This document shows, in pieces, positions 1 to 8,624 of a DNA stretch of 37,079 nucleotides; position 1 is the first letter of the stretch; every line of letters begins with the position of its first letter. The notes under the pieces are model-generated. The model was given only the letters and a program-made list of their open reading frames with translations, was not told the DNA's origin and did not search any database. The stretch spans positions 1 through 37,079 of the forward strand of contig CANLIL010000027.1 of assembly GCA_947491305.1 (NCBI GenBank), read 5' to 3'. The position numbers were made by a program, and so were the translations under genes. Origin of the DNA: Flavobacteriales bacterium (GTDB lineage: Bacteria > Bacteroidota > Bacteroidia > Flavobacteriales_D > Crocinitomicaceae).

Positions 1-833
1 GCTTCTGAACTAAATGAATTAGCTTGTAAGAATACTCCCGAATCATACGCTTGGTCACTTACATTACAAATAGCTAATTTAATGTGGTATGTTTGACCAC
101 ATTGTACAGATGCATTTGCTGATAATAAAACAGTAGTCCCATCGTATTGAATAGCAGAACCATAGGCAGCACCATTCTGATTATTAGTGTAATACGTAGG
201 ATTTTGAGTTGGGTTAACGGTATTAATAGTAACAGGAGTTGTTGTTCCAGGAATGACAGCCAGTGTTTGCCCACCAGCAGGATAACCTGCTAAAATATAT
301 GGCCCTGAAACTCCAGGTCCCCACAAAAAGAAACCAAAAGCATCATTATAACTCGAATTGGCAAATTCCGGATATTCATCAGAACCAAACATGTAATTAA
401 ATGAAATCGTATCACCAGCAGGTACAAAATCAAATTCTAGTACTACTCCATTTGTAGGTAAAGGCGTTGCTCCAGGAATAATGGCATTTAAATGAGGGTC
501 AGTAGCCACACTTGGTGTCGCAGGCGTATTTGCCGTGAAACTTCCACTGCTATTTGGGCCGACAGCACCAGAACCATTTCCAGTTGTTAATAAAACACCT
601 GATTGAATTGGAAATGACGTTGTTCCTGCATTAAAATAAGTAATGTTTGGATACACGTTATTCGCACTAAATGGCACACCATTAATTGAAATATTTGAAG
701 CCGTTACACCAAAACCCATTAATACATTTTGAACTAATTGAGTCGCTGTTTGGGTATTTGTAACTGTTATCTGAGCAAATAAATAAATACTTGAAAATAA
801 AGCTGTAAGTGATAATACTATTTTCTTTTTCAT
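1..833 (-). CDS. Choice-of-anchor L domain surface protein (N-terminal part)
   Basis: The reading frame opens at an ATG (831-833) and runs without a stop off the left edge, so only the first 277 residues are present. It begins with a clear signal peptide (MKKKIVLSLTALFSS..., ending near FAQ). Around residues 150-160 it carries FGSDEYPEF followed by YNDAFGFFLWGPG, the hallmark of the choice-of-anchor L domain, which in Bacteroidota sits at the N-terminus of large secreted, often gliding- or adhesion-related proteins. Such proteins usually end in a T9SS or gliding-type C-terminal domain; that end lies outside the window. It is transcribed away from the dipeptidase gene. The family call is confident; adhesion is inference. 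Confidence 0.85.
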   Translation of the reverse strand, partial: MKKKIVLSLTALFSSIYLFAQITVTNTQTATQLVQNVLMGFGVTASNISINGVPFSANNVYPNITYFNAGTTSFPIQSGVLLTTGNGSGAVGPNSSGSFTANTPATPSVATDPHLNAIIPGATPLPTNGVVLEFDFVPAGDTISFNYMFGSDEYPEFANSSYNDAFGFFLWGPGVSGPYILAGYPAGGQTLAVIPGTTTPVTINTVNPTQNPTYYTNNQNGAAYGSAIQYDGTTVLLSANASVQCGQTYHIKLAICNVSDQAYDSGVFLQANSFSSE

Positions 834-874
834 GGTAGTTTTTTTGAACACTAAAAAATAAGACATTGTATTCG

Positions 875-882
875 TAAATATA
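875..882 (-). promoter_or_regulatory. Possible -7 box for the choice-of-anchor L gene
   Basis: TATATTTA on the minus strand matches the Bacteroidota -7 consensus TAnnTTTG at seven of eight positions and lies about 42 bases upstream of the ATG. No convincing TTG -33 element is seen at the right distance, so this is tentative. Confidence 0.3.
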
Positions 883-905
883 GTTGCACGAATTTGATTA
901 TTTTT

Positions 906-937
906 TTTGAAATAACCAACTTTAATTCCGAATTTTG
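906..937 (+). promoter_or_regulatory. Bacteroidota-type promoter for the dipeptidase gene
   Basis: TTTG at 906-909, a 20-base spacer, then GAATTTTG at 930-937 (seven of eight matches to TAnnTTTG). The predicted transcript start, near 943, leaves only a few bases before the ATG at 949 but about 20 before the ATG at 964, which favours the latter as translation start. Confidence 0.4.
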
Positions 938-963
938 ACAGGAATTCAATGAAAAAAATTAAA

Positions 964-2361
964 ATGAAAAATAGCCAAACATATATTCAAGCAAATAAAG
1001 ATCGGTTTTTAAACGAATTAATCGATTTATTAAAAATGCCCTCAATTTCTGCCGATGCAAAATATGCTGATGCTGTTCATTCCACAGCAGCTTCTGTTGC
1101 CAGTCATTTAACCGATTTAGGACTTGATCAAGTTGAAGTATGTCAAACAGCCGGCTACCCAATAGTTTACGGGGAAAAAATTATTGACGCCACATTGCCA
1201 ACAGTTTTAGTATATGGACATTACGATGTTCAACCAGCTGACCCAATTGAACTATGGACCAACCCCGCATTTGAACCAGTAGTAAAGTCAACAGAAATTC
1301 ATCCTGAAGGAGCGATTTTTGCACGTGGAGCTTGTGACGACAAAGGACAAATGTTTATGCATGTTAAAGCAGTTGAAGCAATGTTAGCAAGCAATGAATT
1401 ACCTTGCAATGTAAAATTCATGATCGAAGGAGAAGAAGAAGTTGGAAGTGAAAATCTAGGGGTTTTTGTGAAAAATAATGTTGAAAAATTAAAAGCGGAT
1501 GTTATTTTAGTTTCGGATACTGGAATGTTGGCTAATGATGTGCCATCCATTACAACTGGCTTGAGAGGTTTAAGTTATGTGGAAGTGGAAGTTACTGGAC
1601 CAAACAGAGATTTGCACTCAGGATTATATGGTGGATGTGTTGCAAATCCTATCAATACATTGGCGAAAATGATTGCTTCATTGCACGATGAAAACAACAA
1701 AATCACCATCCCTGGTTTCTACGATAAAGTAATAAATCTTTCTGACGAAGAGCGCGCTGAAATGGCAAAAGCACCATTCTCTAATGAAAAATATTGCAAA
1801 GCGTTAGACATCAACGAAGTTATGGGTGAAAATGGCTATTCAACGATGGAACGTGGCTCAATTCGTCCAACACTAGATGTCAACGGGATTTGGGGTGGTT
1901 ATACGGGTGAAGGTGCCAAAACTGTCATTGCTTCAAAAGCGTATGCTAAAATATCCATGCGTTTAGTACCTGACCAAGATCCTGTTGAGATTACTGAATT
2001 ATTTAAAAATCATTTCGAAAAAATAGCGCCAAATAGTGTTAAAGTAACGGTAAAACCTCATCATGGTGGAGAAGCAGCTGTTACTCCGATTGATTCAATT
2101 GGTTACAAAGCTGCAGCTTTAGCTTACGAACAAACATTCGGGAAAAAACCGATTCCGGTGAGAAGTGGTGGTAGCATCCCGATCGTTGCGATGTTTGAAA
2201 AAATTCTGGGTTTAAAAACGATCTTAATGGGATTCGGTTTGGATAGTGATGCGATCCATTCACCAAATGAACATTTTGGGTTGTTTAACTATTACAAAGG
2301 CATTGAAACAATTCCTTATTTCTACCATCATTTTACTGAATTATCTCAAAATGAACTATAA
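964..2361 (+). CDS. M20 family dipeptidase (carnosinase/CNDP2-like)
   Basis: Zinc-dependent dipeptidase of the M20 family, probably cytoplasmic (no signal peptide), splitting dipeptides. The two-metal site is intact: GHYDVQP with H86 and D88, RGACDDKG with bridging D125, EGEEEVGS with catalytic E158 and metal E159, SDT with D185, and a late AIHSPNEH providing the last histidine. Length (465 aa) is normal. An in-frame ATG at 949 would add five residues (MKKIK); 964 was chosen because MKNSQTYIQANKDRFLNELI fits the usual family start and the likely promoter lies immediately upstream. The following lipoprotein gene overlaps its stop by 11 bases, so the two are probably co-transcribed. The exact substrate cannot be told from sequence. 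Confidence 0.93.
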   Translation: MKNSQTYIQANKDRFLNELIDLLKMPSISADAKYADAVHSTAASVASHLTDLGLDQVEVCQTAGYPIVYGEKIIDATLPTVLVYGHYDVQPADPIELWTNPAFEPVVKSTEIHPEGAIFARGACDDKGQMFMHVKAVEAMLASNELPCNVKFMIEGEEEVGSENLGVFVKNNVEKLKADVILVSDTGMLANDVPSITTGLRGLSYVEVEVTGPNRDLHSGLYGGCVANPINTLAKMIASLHDENNKITIPGFYDKVINLSDEERAEMAKAPFSNEKYCKALDINEVMGENGYSTMERGSIRPTLDVNGIWGGYTGEGAKTVIASKAYAKISMRLVPDQDPVEITELFKNHFEKIAPNSVKVTVKPHHGGEAAVTPIDSIGYKAAALAYEQTFGKKPIPVRSGGSIPIVAMFEKILGLKTILMGFGLDSDAIHSPNEHFGLFNYYKGIETIPYFYHHFTELSQNEL

Positions 2362-2851
2362 AAAAGGTGTAATTGCATTAGCGTTATTTTTTTTATTAAT
2401 TAGCTGTGGAAGTTTTAAAGAACCGATACTTAAAAAAAGTGATGAATTTAAACTCACTGAATTTCAAGGGAAAAAAGTTTCTTTTTCAATAAACATAGAA
2501 ATAGAAAACAACAATTGGTATGCCTTAAAAATAAAACCAAGTAATGTTGATGTATTTCTTGAAGAGAAAAATGTTGGAAAATTATTTTTAATTGATAAAG
2601 TAAAGATTCCAGCTAAAAAAACAAGTGTTTTAACTATTCCTGCGCGATTAGAATTAGCGGATGGTGCGTTTTTCATAATTATGAAATCAATAACTAAAGA
2701 AAATGTTCCAATTCGTTTTAATGGAAAAATAAAAGGCGGAATTTTATTCATTTATAAAAACTTTACAATAGATGAAAAAACAGCCATTCCAGGTTCTTTG
2801 TTGAAATTTGATAATTTTAAATTTGGTGGCGCTTTTGGACTGGAAAAATAA
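2351..2851 (+). CDS. LEA14-like (LEA type 2) lipoprotein
   Basis: A 166-residue protein with a lipoprotein signal peptide: MNYKKG, a hydrophobic run and lipobox LISC with C19 as the lipidated residue. The mature part, with a NNNWYALKI segment, alternating beta-strand pattern and a late IPG, resembles the LEA14/water-stress-hypersensitive fold found in small Bacteroidota lipoproteins. The frame is open upstream to 2246, but those 35 residues lie inside the dipeptidase gene and would bury the signal peptide, so the ATG at 2351 was taken. It overlaps the dipeptidase stop and the next gene's start, suggesting a tight three-gene operon. Role unknown; the fold assignment is moderate. Confidence 0.75.
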   Translation: MNYKKGVIALALFFLLISCGSFKEPILKKSDEFKLTEFQGKKVSFSINIEIENNNWYALKIKPSNVDVFLEEKNVGKLFLIDKVKIPAKKTSVLTIPARLELADGAFFIIMKSITKENVPIRFNGKIKGGILFIYKNFTIDEKTAIPGSLLKFDNFKFGGAFGLEK

Positions 2852-3422
2852 ATTGCCCGATTTTGAGTTAACGAAAGGTGAAATCTCTTCTCTTTTGTTA
2901 CAAAAAGGAATGCAAACATTTCACGAAGCTTGTGTTTTTGTTTCTGAACTTCCGTACCGTCGAACTAAAAACCGAGATGATTTAACGGCTATTTTAACTG
3001 AAAATGGTGGAACATGCTCTTCTAAACATGGTTTATTAGGCCAAATTTGCGTTGAAAATGGGTATGAAAACATTGAATTGATTGCTGGTATTTTTTTAAT
3101 GAGTGGCGAAACACACCCATCCATTAAGCCTATTTTAGACGCTAGTAATTTAACCATCCTTCCTGAAATGCATTGTTACTTGAGGTTTAAAGGTGAACGT
3201 TTTGATTTTACAAGTCCCCATGCAAATTTTAAAAAAATTGCTTCTAAAATCGTTCGTGAACAATGGATTGAACCGCATCAAGTCGGCGATTGGAAAGTGA
3301 AAATTCACAAAAGTTATTTGGAAAGCTGGCTCGAACGGAATCCTCAAATTCACCATTCTTTGGAGCAATTGTGGGAAATCCGTGAAAAATGTATTGAAGA
3401 ATTTAGTTCGTCAGGATTCTAA
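2808..3422 (+). CDS. Transglutaminase-like domain protein, cytoplasmic
   Basis: About 204 residues without a signal peptide or membrane segment. A Cys-His-Asp arrangement is visible: C70 in NGGTCSSKH, H122 in EMHCYLRF and D133 in RFDFTSP, the order and spacing of the transglutaminase-like papain-fold core. It may therefore be a protease, amidase or acyltransferase-like enzyme; the substrate is unknown. The start is uncertain. The ATG at 2808 lies 44 bases inside the lipoprotein gene; TTG or GTG codons at 2823, 2826, 2835 and 2853 are alternatives and the conserved part seems to begin near WKNKLPDFEL. Its 3' end overlaps the converging murF-alr gene by 12 bases. Confidence 0.72.
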   Translation: MIILNLVALLDWKNKLPDFELTKGEISSLLLQKGMQTFHEACVFVSELPYRRTKNRDDLTAILTENGGTCSSKHGLLGQICVENGYENIELIAGIFLMSGETHPSIKPILDASNLTILPEMHCYLRFKGERFDFTSPHANFKKIASKIVREQWIEPHQVGDWKVKIHKSYLESWLERNPQIHHSLEQLWEIREKCIEEFSSSGF

Positions 3423-5735
3423 ATAAATTTTATGTACCCGTTTCGATATGCTCGTCATCACTTCATAAGGAATGGTATTCATTTTTTCTGCTAATTGCTG
3501 TAAACTTTGATTTTTACCGATGATTTCAACTGCTGCTCCTTCGTTGACCTCTAATTTACCTAAATCAATCATGATCATATCCATGCAAATTCGACCTACA
3601 ATCGGACAACATGTATTATTGACATAAACACACCCCGCTCCATTGCTTAACGTTCTTTTTAAACCATCTGCATAACCAATTGGAACAATGCCAATTTTCA
3701 TATCATTCGGAGCAATAAATGTGCGGTTGTAACTTATACTTTCACCTTTTTTGACTTTTTTGACTTGCGAAAGAGCACTTTTCCATTGTAAAACAGGTAA
3801 TAATTTTCGCTGGGTTGCAGGATCAGAAGTGACGCCAAACATTCCTATTCCAATTCTAACCATATCAAATTGTGCTGCAGGAAAATGAGCGATTCCCTCT
3901 GAATTCAATGCATGACAGTCAAAATGATACGGAATTGCTTGACTTAATAACTGAACAGCTTTTGAAAATTGGTGTAATTGGTATTCCGAAAATCGTTTAT
4001 CTCTTCGGTTATCTGCATCCGCTAAATGTGTGTATACGGATTGAATTTTAAGTTCTGGTTGTGCATTTAACAATTCGCAAACGGCAGGAATGTCCTCCAA
4101 ATCAAAGCCCAAACGTTTCATTCCAGTGTCAATTTTCAAATGAACTGGAAAGCCAGATTTACTATGAAAAATTAATTCTTTAACAAATGTATCGAGTTGA
4201 TGAAATGAATAAATTGCAGGTTCTAATTGATACTGAATACAATCTTCAAATCCTTCTGTTTCAGCATTCATTACTAAAATAGGCGTTTCAATTCCTTGTT
4301 TTCTTAATTCAACGCCTTCATCTGCATAAGCGACACCTAAATAATCTATGCCATTCAAGGATAAAAATTGAGCGATTTTCTCCACGCCAGAACCATACGA
4401 TTGCGCTTTTACCATAGCCAACATTTTTGTTGAAGGCACTAATTTAGCTTTAAATACTTGTAGGTTGTTTTTCAAAGCGTTTAAATCAACTTCAAGTACC
4501 GTTTTATGGTTTTTCAATCTGAATTGTCGAGCAATTCGTTGCATATCCGATTTCCGGGTTCCTTTTATTAAAATAATTGCATCGTGAAATGTCGACTGAA
4601 TAACTTCATTTGGCTTTAATATGAAAAATTCATCCGGTTCAAACGATTCAATCAGTTGTTGAATTTGTGTAAGTTTATGTTCGTTTTCTTCGTCTAATCC
4701 GATGAGAACTATTCGTTTCTTGTTCTGTGCCTTTTGAACTTGGAATTCTAATGAATAAGTTAAAGCATCAATGTCAAGATTATACGTATCATTAATGATT
4801 GTCGTATTATTTATTCCCTCAAAAATCTCCATTCGAAGCGCCAACTGAGGAAGTGTTGCAGCGCGCTCTTTCAATGTTTTGGAATCTTTCAAAAATAGCT
4901 TTGCAACTGCAAGTGAAATTAAACCATTTGTTAGATTGACTTTGTCCGAAAACGTGAACCAAGTTGCTTCTTTACTTGAAAAATCGAGTGGTATTTGAAT
5001 ACCATTTATAGCACTTAAAACTTCTTTAGTCAATGAAATATTTGCAGGAAAAACAGAAGAGGAAGCAGTATCAAACAGTGCTAATTTTTCATTCATCAAA
5101 GCTTCAGATGACTTAAAATTTTCTAAATGAGCGCTTCCTAACGAAGTCATTACCGCAATTGTAGGTTGAACAATTTCTTTTAAACGATGCATTTCTCCAG
5201 GTTGAGAGATACCGACTTCAATGATTGCGAGATCGCACTGATCATTTAATTCTAAAAGAGATAAGGCAACACCCAATTGTGAATTGTAACTTTTGGGACT
5301 TCTTATGATTCTATATGTAGGACTTAATAAATGATAAATCCATTCTTTAACTGTTGTTTTTCCCGCGCTACCTGTAATTGCAATTAGTGGATAAGTAAAT
5401 GTCGCTCGATGAAATTTAGCAAATTCTTGTAAAGCATATAACGTATCTTTCACCACACAAAAATGAGCGGTTGGGAAGTCATTTTTCCACTTTTCTTCCG
5501 AAACTACAAAATGCCTTACTCCTCTATCAAAGGCAGCTTGAATAAATGAATGACCATTCCTGTAATCGCCAATTAAGGCAAAAAACAAGGTATTTGTACC
5601 AGCTACAATTTTACGAGAATCATAGGCAACTTGCGTGATAAGTTCAGTTGACGTAGTTGTAGACGTTCCCTTGATTACGTTATTAATTTGAGAATATGTG
5701 TAAGCTAATTTCAATCGTTCTTTTTTGTGTAACAC
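3411..5735 (-). CDS. murF-alr: Bifunctional MurF ligase / alanine racemase fusion
   Basis: Residues about 1-410 are a Mur ligase like MurF, which joins D-Ala-D-Ala to the UDP-MurNAc-tripeptide, with ATP P-loop GSAGKTT at 122-128. From about 411 a fold-III alanine racemase follows: VDLNALKNNL, then MVKAQSYGSG with PLP-binding K443, and later IGIGMFGV and SYNRTF. The fusion couples D-alanine formation to its use in peptidoglycan and is a known Bacteroidota arrangement. The GTG at 5733-5735 gives 774 residues and overlaps tdk by 25 bases. A TTG at 5712-5714 (MKLAYTYSQINNV) would give a 4-base TTGA overlap with the tdk stop and fits the usual N-terminus; it may be the real start. No frameshift is seen between the domains. 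Confidence 0.95.
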   Translation of the reverse strand: MLHKKERLKLAYTYSQINNVIKGTSTTTSTELITQVAYDSRKIVAGTNTLFFALIGDYRNGHSFIQAAFDRGVRHFVVSEEKWKNDFPTAHFCVVKDTLYALQEFAKFHRATFTYPLIAITGSAGKTTVKEWIYHLLSPTYRIIRSPKSYNSQLGVALSLLELNDQCDLAIIEVGISQPGEMHRLKEIVQPTIAVMTSLGSAHLENFKSSEALMNEKLALFDTASSSVFPANISLTKEVLSAINGIQIPLDFSSKEATWFTFSDKVNLTNGLISLAVAKLFLKDSKTLKERAATLPQLALRMEIFEGINNTTIINDTYNLDIDALTYSLEFQVQKAQNKKRIVLIGLDEENEHKLTQIQQLIESFEPDEFFILKPNEVIQSTFHDAIILIKGTRKSDMQRIARQFRLKNHKTVLEVDLNALKNNLQVFKAKLVPSTKMLAMVKAQSYGSGVEKIAQFLSLNGIDYLGVAYADEGVELRKQGIETPILVMNAETEGFEDCIQYQLEPAIYSFHQLDTFVKELIFHSKSGFPVHLKIDTGMKRLGFDLEDIPAVCELLNAQPELKIQSVYTHLADADNRRDKRFSEYQLHQFSKAVQLLSQAIPYHFDCHALNSEGIAHFPAAQFDMVRIGIGMFGVTSDPATQRKLLPVLQWKSALSQVKKVKKGESISYNRTFIAPNDMKIGIVPIGYADGLKRTLSNGAGCVYVNNTCCPIVGRICMDMIMIDLGKLEVNEGAAVEIIGKNQSLQQLAEKMNTIPYEVMTSISKRVHKIYLES

Positions 5736-6286
5736 GTTCTACATAGTGGTTGGTATTTTTCAATAGCACCAACAACAACTTGACCTTCTTCATTTGATAT
5801 TCGATGAGAATAATGTGCTAAGTTACCACAAGACAAGCAAATAGCATGAACTTTTGTTACATATTCTGCAATGGCTAATAATTCAGGCATCGGGCCAAAT
5901 GGCGCTCCTAAATAATCCATGTCTAAACCCGCAATAATTACGCGAACGCCTTTATCAGCTAATTGATTACAAACAGCAACTAAACCCATATCAAAAAACT
6001 GTGCTTCATCAACAGCAATGACTTTTTGATCTGTCCAACTTTTTAATATTTCTGAAGAATCAGTGACTGGGATCGCTTGTATACTGGTTCCTTGGTGACT
6101 CACAATATTTGTGGTATGGTAACGATCATCAATAATCGGTTTAAATAACAACATTTTCTGATTAGCGAACTGTGCGCGTTTCATTCGGCGAATTAATTCT
6201 TCTGTTTTGCCAGAAAACATAGACCCACAAACGACTTCAACCCAACCATTCTGCCTTCTTTCACTTGGAAATTGTTCTAAAAACAT
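5711..6286 (-). CDS. tdk: Thymidine kinase
   Basis: Type II (TK1-like) thymidine kinase, which phosphorylates thymidine in the salvage pathway. It has P-loop GSMFSGKT at 21-28, DEAQFF with catalytic E94, the lasso-region GLDMDYLGAPFG, and two CxxC pairs (CLSC and CRTC) that bind structural zinc. At 191 residues it has the normal length. It is the first gene of a two-gene unit with murF-alr, which begins at or just before its stop codon, so translation is probably coupled. It diverges from the acidic protein gene at 6433. The start MFLEQFPSER is the usual distance before the WVEVVCG strand. Confidence 0.96.
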   Translation of the reverse strand: MFLEQFPSERRQNGWVEVVCGSMFSGKTEELIRRMKRAQFANQKMLLFKPIIDDRYHTTNIVSHQGTSIQAIPVTDSSEILKSWTDQKVIAVDEAQFFDMGLVAVCNQLADKGVRVIIAGLDMDYLGAPFGPMPELLAIAEYVTKVHAICLSCGNLAHYSHRISNEEGQVVVGAIEKYQPLCRTCYTKKND

Positions 6287-6360
6287 ACCTTTTTGTTCAT
6301 TAATGTTATTAACATTCTTTCGAAGAGAAAAAACGTTTAAAATTTGTAAAACATTTCAAC

Positions 6361-6390
6361 TTGAATCGTAACTTTACACTTGTAAATTTG
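6361..6390 (+). promoter_or_regulatory. Bacteroidota-type promoter upstream of the acidic protein gene
   Basis: TTG at 6361-6363, a 19-base spacer and a perfect TAnnTTTG box (TAAATTTG) at 6383-6390. The predicted start is near 6396, about 37 bases before the ATG at 6433. This is one of the best two-part promoter matches in the window. Confidence 0.55.
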
Positions 6391-6432
6391 AAAAAAGTTG
6401 TTTAATTTCATAAAGTTAGCAACTTTGTTAGA

Positions 6433-7362
6433 ATGTTGAAATTGATACGCAAAAATATGACAAATTTAAATACCTTGGAGACAACCTTAAAAGCAATTGA
6501 ACATGCAATCAATGCATTAAAAAACGGGCAATTAACTGAAGAGGAATTGGCACAATTTGTAGAAGATTCAAAAGAACTTTACGAAAAAGCGATCGTTTTG
6601 CGTTACAAAGCATACGAGGAAAAAGTATTTGGTACAAATAAACCAACTGCTCATCTTGAAGAAAATTCGCATAACAACAGTGAAGATCTAGTCGTTGAAA
6701 CTGCAGCTGAAGAAACAGAAGCGCCATCTTTTGAATTTGGTTTATTTGAACCAATGAATGAAACGCTTGAAGAAAAAGTGTCTGAAATAGTTGTTGAAGA
6801 AGAACTTGAAGAAGAAAATGAAATGGACTTTGAGCAAGCGACGATTTTTGAAACAGCTTCAGCAATTGAAATACCTATTTCAGAATTACCAATTGAATTG
6901 GAATTAGAGGTGAACACGCCATCGATTGCATCATTTGAGGAGGCACAAGACGAAACAATTGAAGATGAAGATGAATTTTTTCCTGAAAATACTAGCGAAA
7001 CGAATTCTTCAGAAGAATATTCTTCAGAACCATATTTAAAACCAAGTGAAAATAGGCCAGATACATCCGCTATTCATTCAAATTTAGTCCAAATTAGTTC
7101 ACGAGTTGCAAGTCACGCAGGAATGATGAAATTGGAAACGCTTATTGGTTCATTTGGCTTAAACGAACGATTACAGTATATCAATGAATTGTTTGATGGA
7201 TCAAGTGAAGGATTTTCTGAAGCAATTAAAACGATTGATCATTCTTTAGATTTGAATCAAGCAATCGATGCCATTACTGGATACGCAAATCAACACCAAT
7301 GGGATTTGGAGAGTGAAACGGTTGAAGATTTTATTGTAAAAGTAAAAAGACGCTATGCTTAA
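6433..7362 (+). CDS. Conserved acidic linker protein, function unknown
   Basis: 309 residues with three parts. Residues about 10-65 form a predicted helical domain (LNTLETTLKAIEHAINALKN...). Residues about 75-215 are a low-complexity, very Glu-rich and probably disordered stretch with the look of a flexible spacer. The last 90 residues form a compact helical domain (SRVASHAGMMKLETLIGSFG..., ending VKRRYA) that looks conserved. There is no signal peptide or membrane segment. I recall similar proteins next to tdk in other Flavobacteriales, but cannot name a function. A second ATG at 6457 (MTNLNTLETT) is a possible start. Its last codons overlap the M28 peptidase start by eight bases, suggesting co-transcription. 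Confidence 0.75.
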   Translation: MLKLIRKNMTNLNTLETTLKAIEHAINALKNGQLTEEELAQFVEDSKELYEKAIVLRYKAYEEKVFGTNKPTAHLEENSHNNSEDLVVETAAEETEAPSFEFGLFEPMNETLEEKVSEIVVEEELEEENEMDFEQATIFETASAIEIPISELPIELELEVNTPSIASFEEAQDETIEDEDEFFPENTSETNSSEEYSSEPYLKPSENRPDTSAIHSNLVQISSRVASHAGMMKLETLIGSFGLNERLQYINELFDGSSEGFSEAIKTIDHSLDLNQAIDAITGYANQHQWDLESETVEDFIVKVKRRYA

Positions 7363-8617
7363 ACTTGTTTTATGTTGTGTTCTAAGTTATTCGTTTGCTG
7401 GCTTTGCCCAATTAAACGATGCGAGGAGAATAACAAAGACAATGTGTTCTGAAGAATTTCACGGAAGAGGTTACGTAAACAATGGAGTTGAAATTGCCAG
7501 TCAATTTATAGCAAAAGAATTTAAGAAGATTGGAGCTAAACCAATCAAAAGAAACTATTTTCAAGCATTTCAACATGCCGTAAATACTTTTCCTGGTAAG
7601 ATGCTTGTCCAACAAAATGATCGCGTACTAAAGCCAGGAATTCATTTCATTGTGGATCCGTCAAGTGGTGGTGGAAAATTCGACCTATATCCAAACAAAA
7701 TAACTATTGCAACTGCATTAAATACGCAATTACTTGAAGAAGAACTTAAAAAAATGTTGCTTGAAAAAAAATTCAATGCCATTTCTTTTAATAGTTCTCG
7801 TCTTTCAGCGGATACCTTAAAAAAATTGGAAGCCTTAAAAGAAGAACTCGCCCATTTTATTCCAGTAATTGAAATTGTACAATCAAAATTCACGTGGTCA
7901 GTTGCATCAGAACAGCAACAATTTCCAATCATTCAACTACAAGATTCTGTTTATCAACAAGATTCACATTATACAATACATATAGATGCTATTGAATTAC
8001 CAAATTTCACCTCAAAAAATATCATTGCTTTTCTACCAGGAAAAAATAAAAAATTAGCGCCTTTTGTCTTTACTGCACATTACGATCATTTAGGTAGAAT
8101 GGGATCTGAAACCTATTTCCCAGGAGCAAATGACAATGCAAGTGGTGTTGCAATGCTACTCGAACTTGCGCGTTATTTCAAAGCGAATAAAACAGAACGA
8201 AGTATTTATTTTATTGCTTTTGCTGGCGAAGAAGCTGGATTATTGGGTTCAAAACATTTTGTTGAACATCCTTTGTTTCCGCTTAAAAATATTGGTTTTT
8301 TAATGAATGTAGACATCATGGGTAGTGGCGAAGATGGCGTCACTATCGTAAATGCCACCTTGTTTGAGAAAGCGTTTAAACAACTTGTTGAAATTAATGA
8401 TGCTGCTCAGTTGCTCAAAGTAATAAAATCAAGAGGTCCAGCAGCTAATTCTGATCATTATTGGTTTACAAAAGCAGGTGTTCCGGCATTTTTTATGTAC
8501 ACTATGGGACCCAATAAAAATTACCACGATATTTTTGACCGCTATGAAGCATTAAGTTTTAATGAATTTGAAGACATTAAAAAACTATTGATTCAATTTT
8601 GCCAATCTTATAATTAA
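7355..8617 (+). CDS. M28 family zinc metallopeptidase, secreted
   Basis: 420 residues beginning with a signal peptide (MLKLVLCCVLSYSFAGFAQ), so it acts in the periplasm or outside. The M28 aminopeptidase site is complete: H242 in TAHYDHLG, bridging D260 in GANDNASG, E292/E293 in AGEEAG, D320 in NVDIMG and H391 in YHDIFD. About 200 residues lie between the signal peptide and the catalytic core, probably an inserted PA-like or accessory region (not verified). It overlaps the acidic protein stop by eight bases and is followed seven bases later by the DUF2480 gene. Likely an aminopeptidase in nutrient peptide breakdown; substrate preference unknown. Confidence 0.93.
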   Translation: MLKLVLCCVLSYSFAGFAQLNDARRITKTMCSEEFHGRGYVNNGVEIASQFIAKEFKKIGAKPIKRNYFQAFQHAVNTFPGKMLVQQNDRVLKPGIHFIVDPSSGGGKFDLYPNKITIATALNTQLLEEELKKMLLEKKFNAISFNSSRLSADTLKKLEALKEELAHFIPVIEIVQSKFTWSVASEQQQFPIIQLQDSVYQQDSHYTIHIDAIELPNFTSKNIIAFLPGKNKKLAPFVFTAHYDHLGRMGSETYFPGANDNASGVAMLLELARYFKANKTERSIYFIAFAGEEAGLLGSKHFVEHPLFPLKNIGFLMNVDIMGSGEDGVTIVNATLFEKAFKQLVEINDAAQLLKVIKSRGPAANSDHYWFTKAGVPAFFMYTMGPNKNYHDIFDRYEALSFNEFEDIKKLLIQFCQSYN

Positions 8618-8624
8618 TCAACTT

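Noticed and set aside
74-274. Short minus-strand frame of 66 codons at the left edge
   Set aside because: It is a shadow of the choice-of-anchor L gene, which runs in another frame of the same strand.
2246-2350. 35-residue upstream extension of the LEA14-like lipoprotein
   Set aside because: It is inside the dipeptidase gene in another frame and would bury a clean lipoprotein signal peptide.
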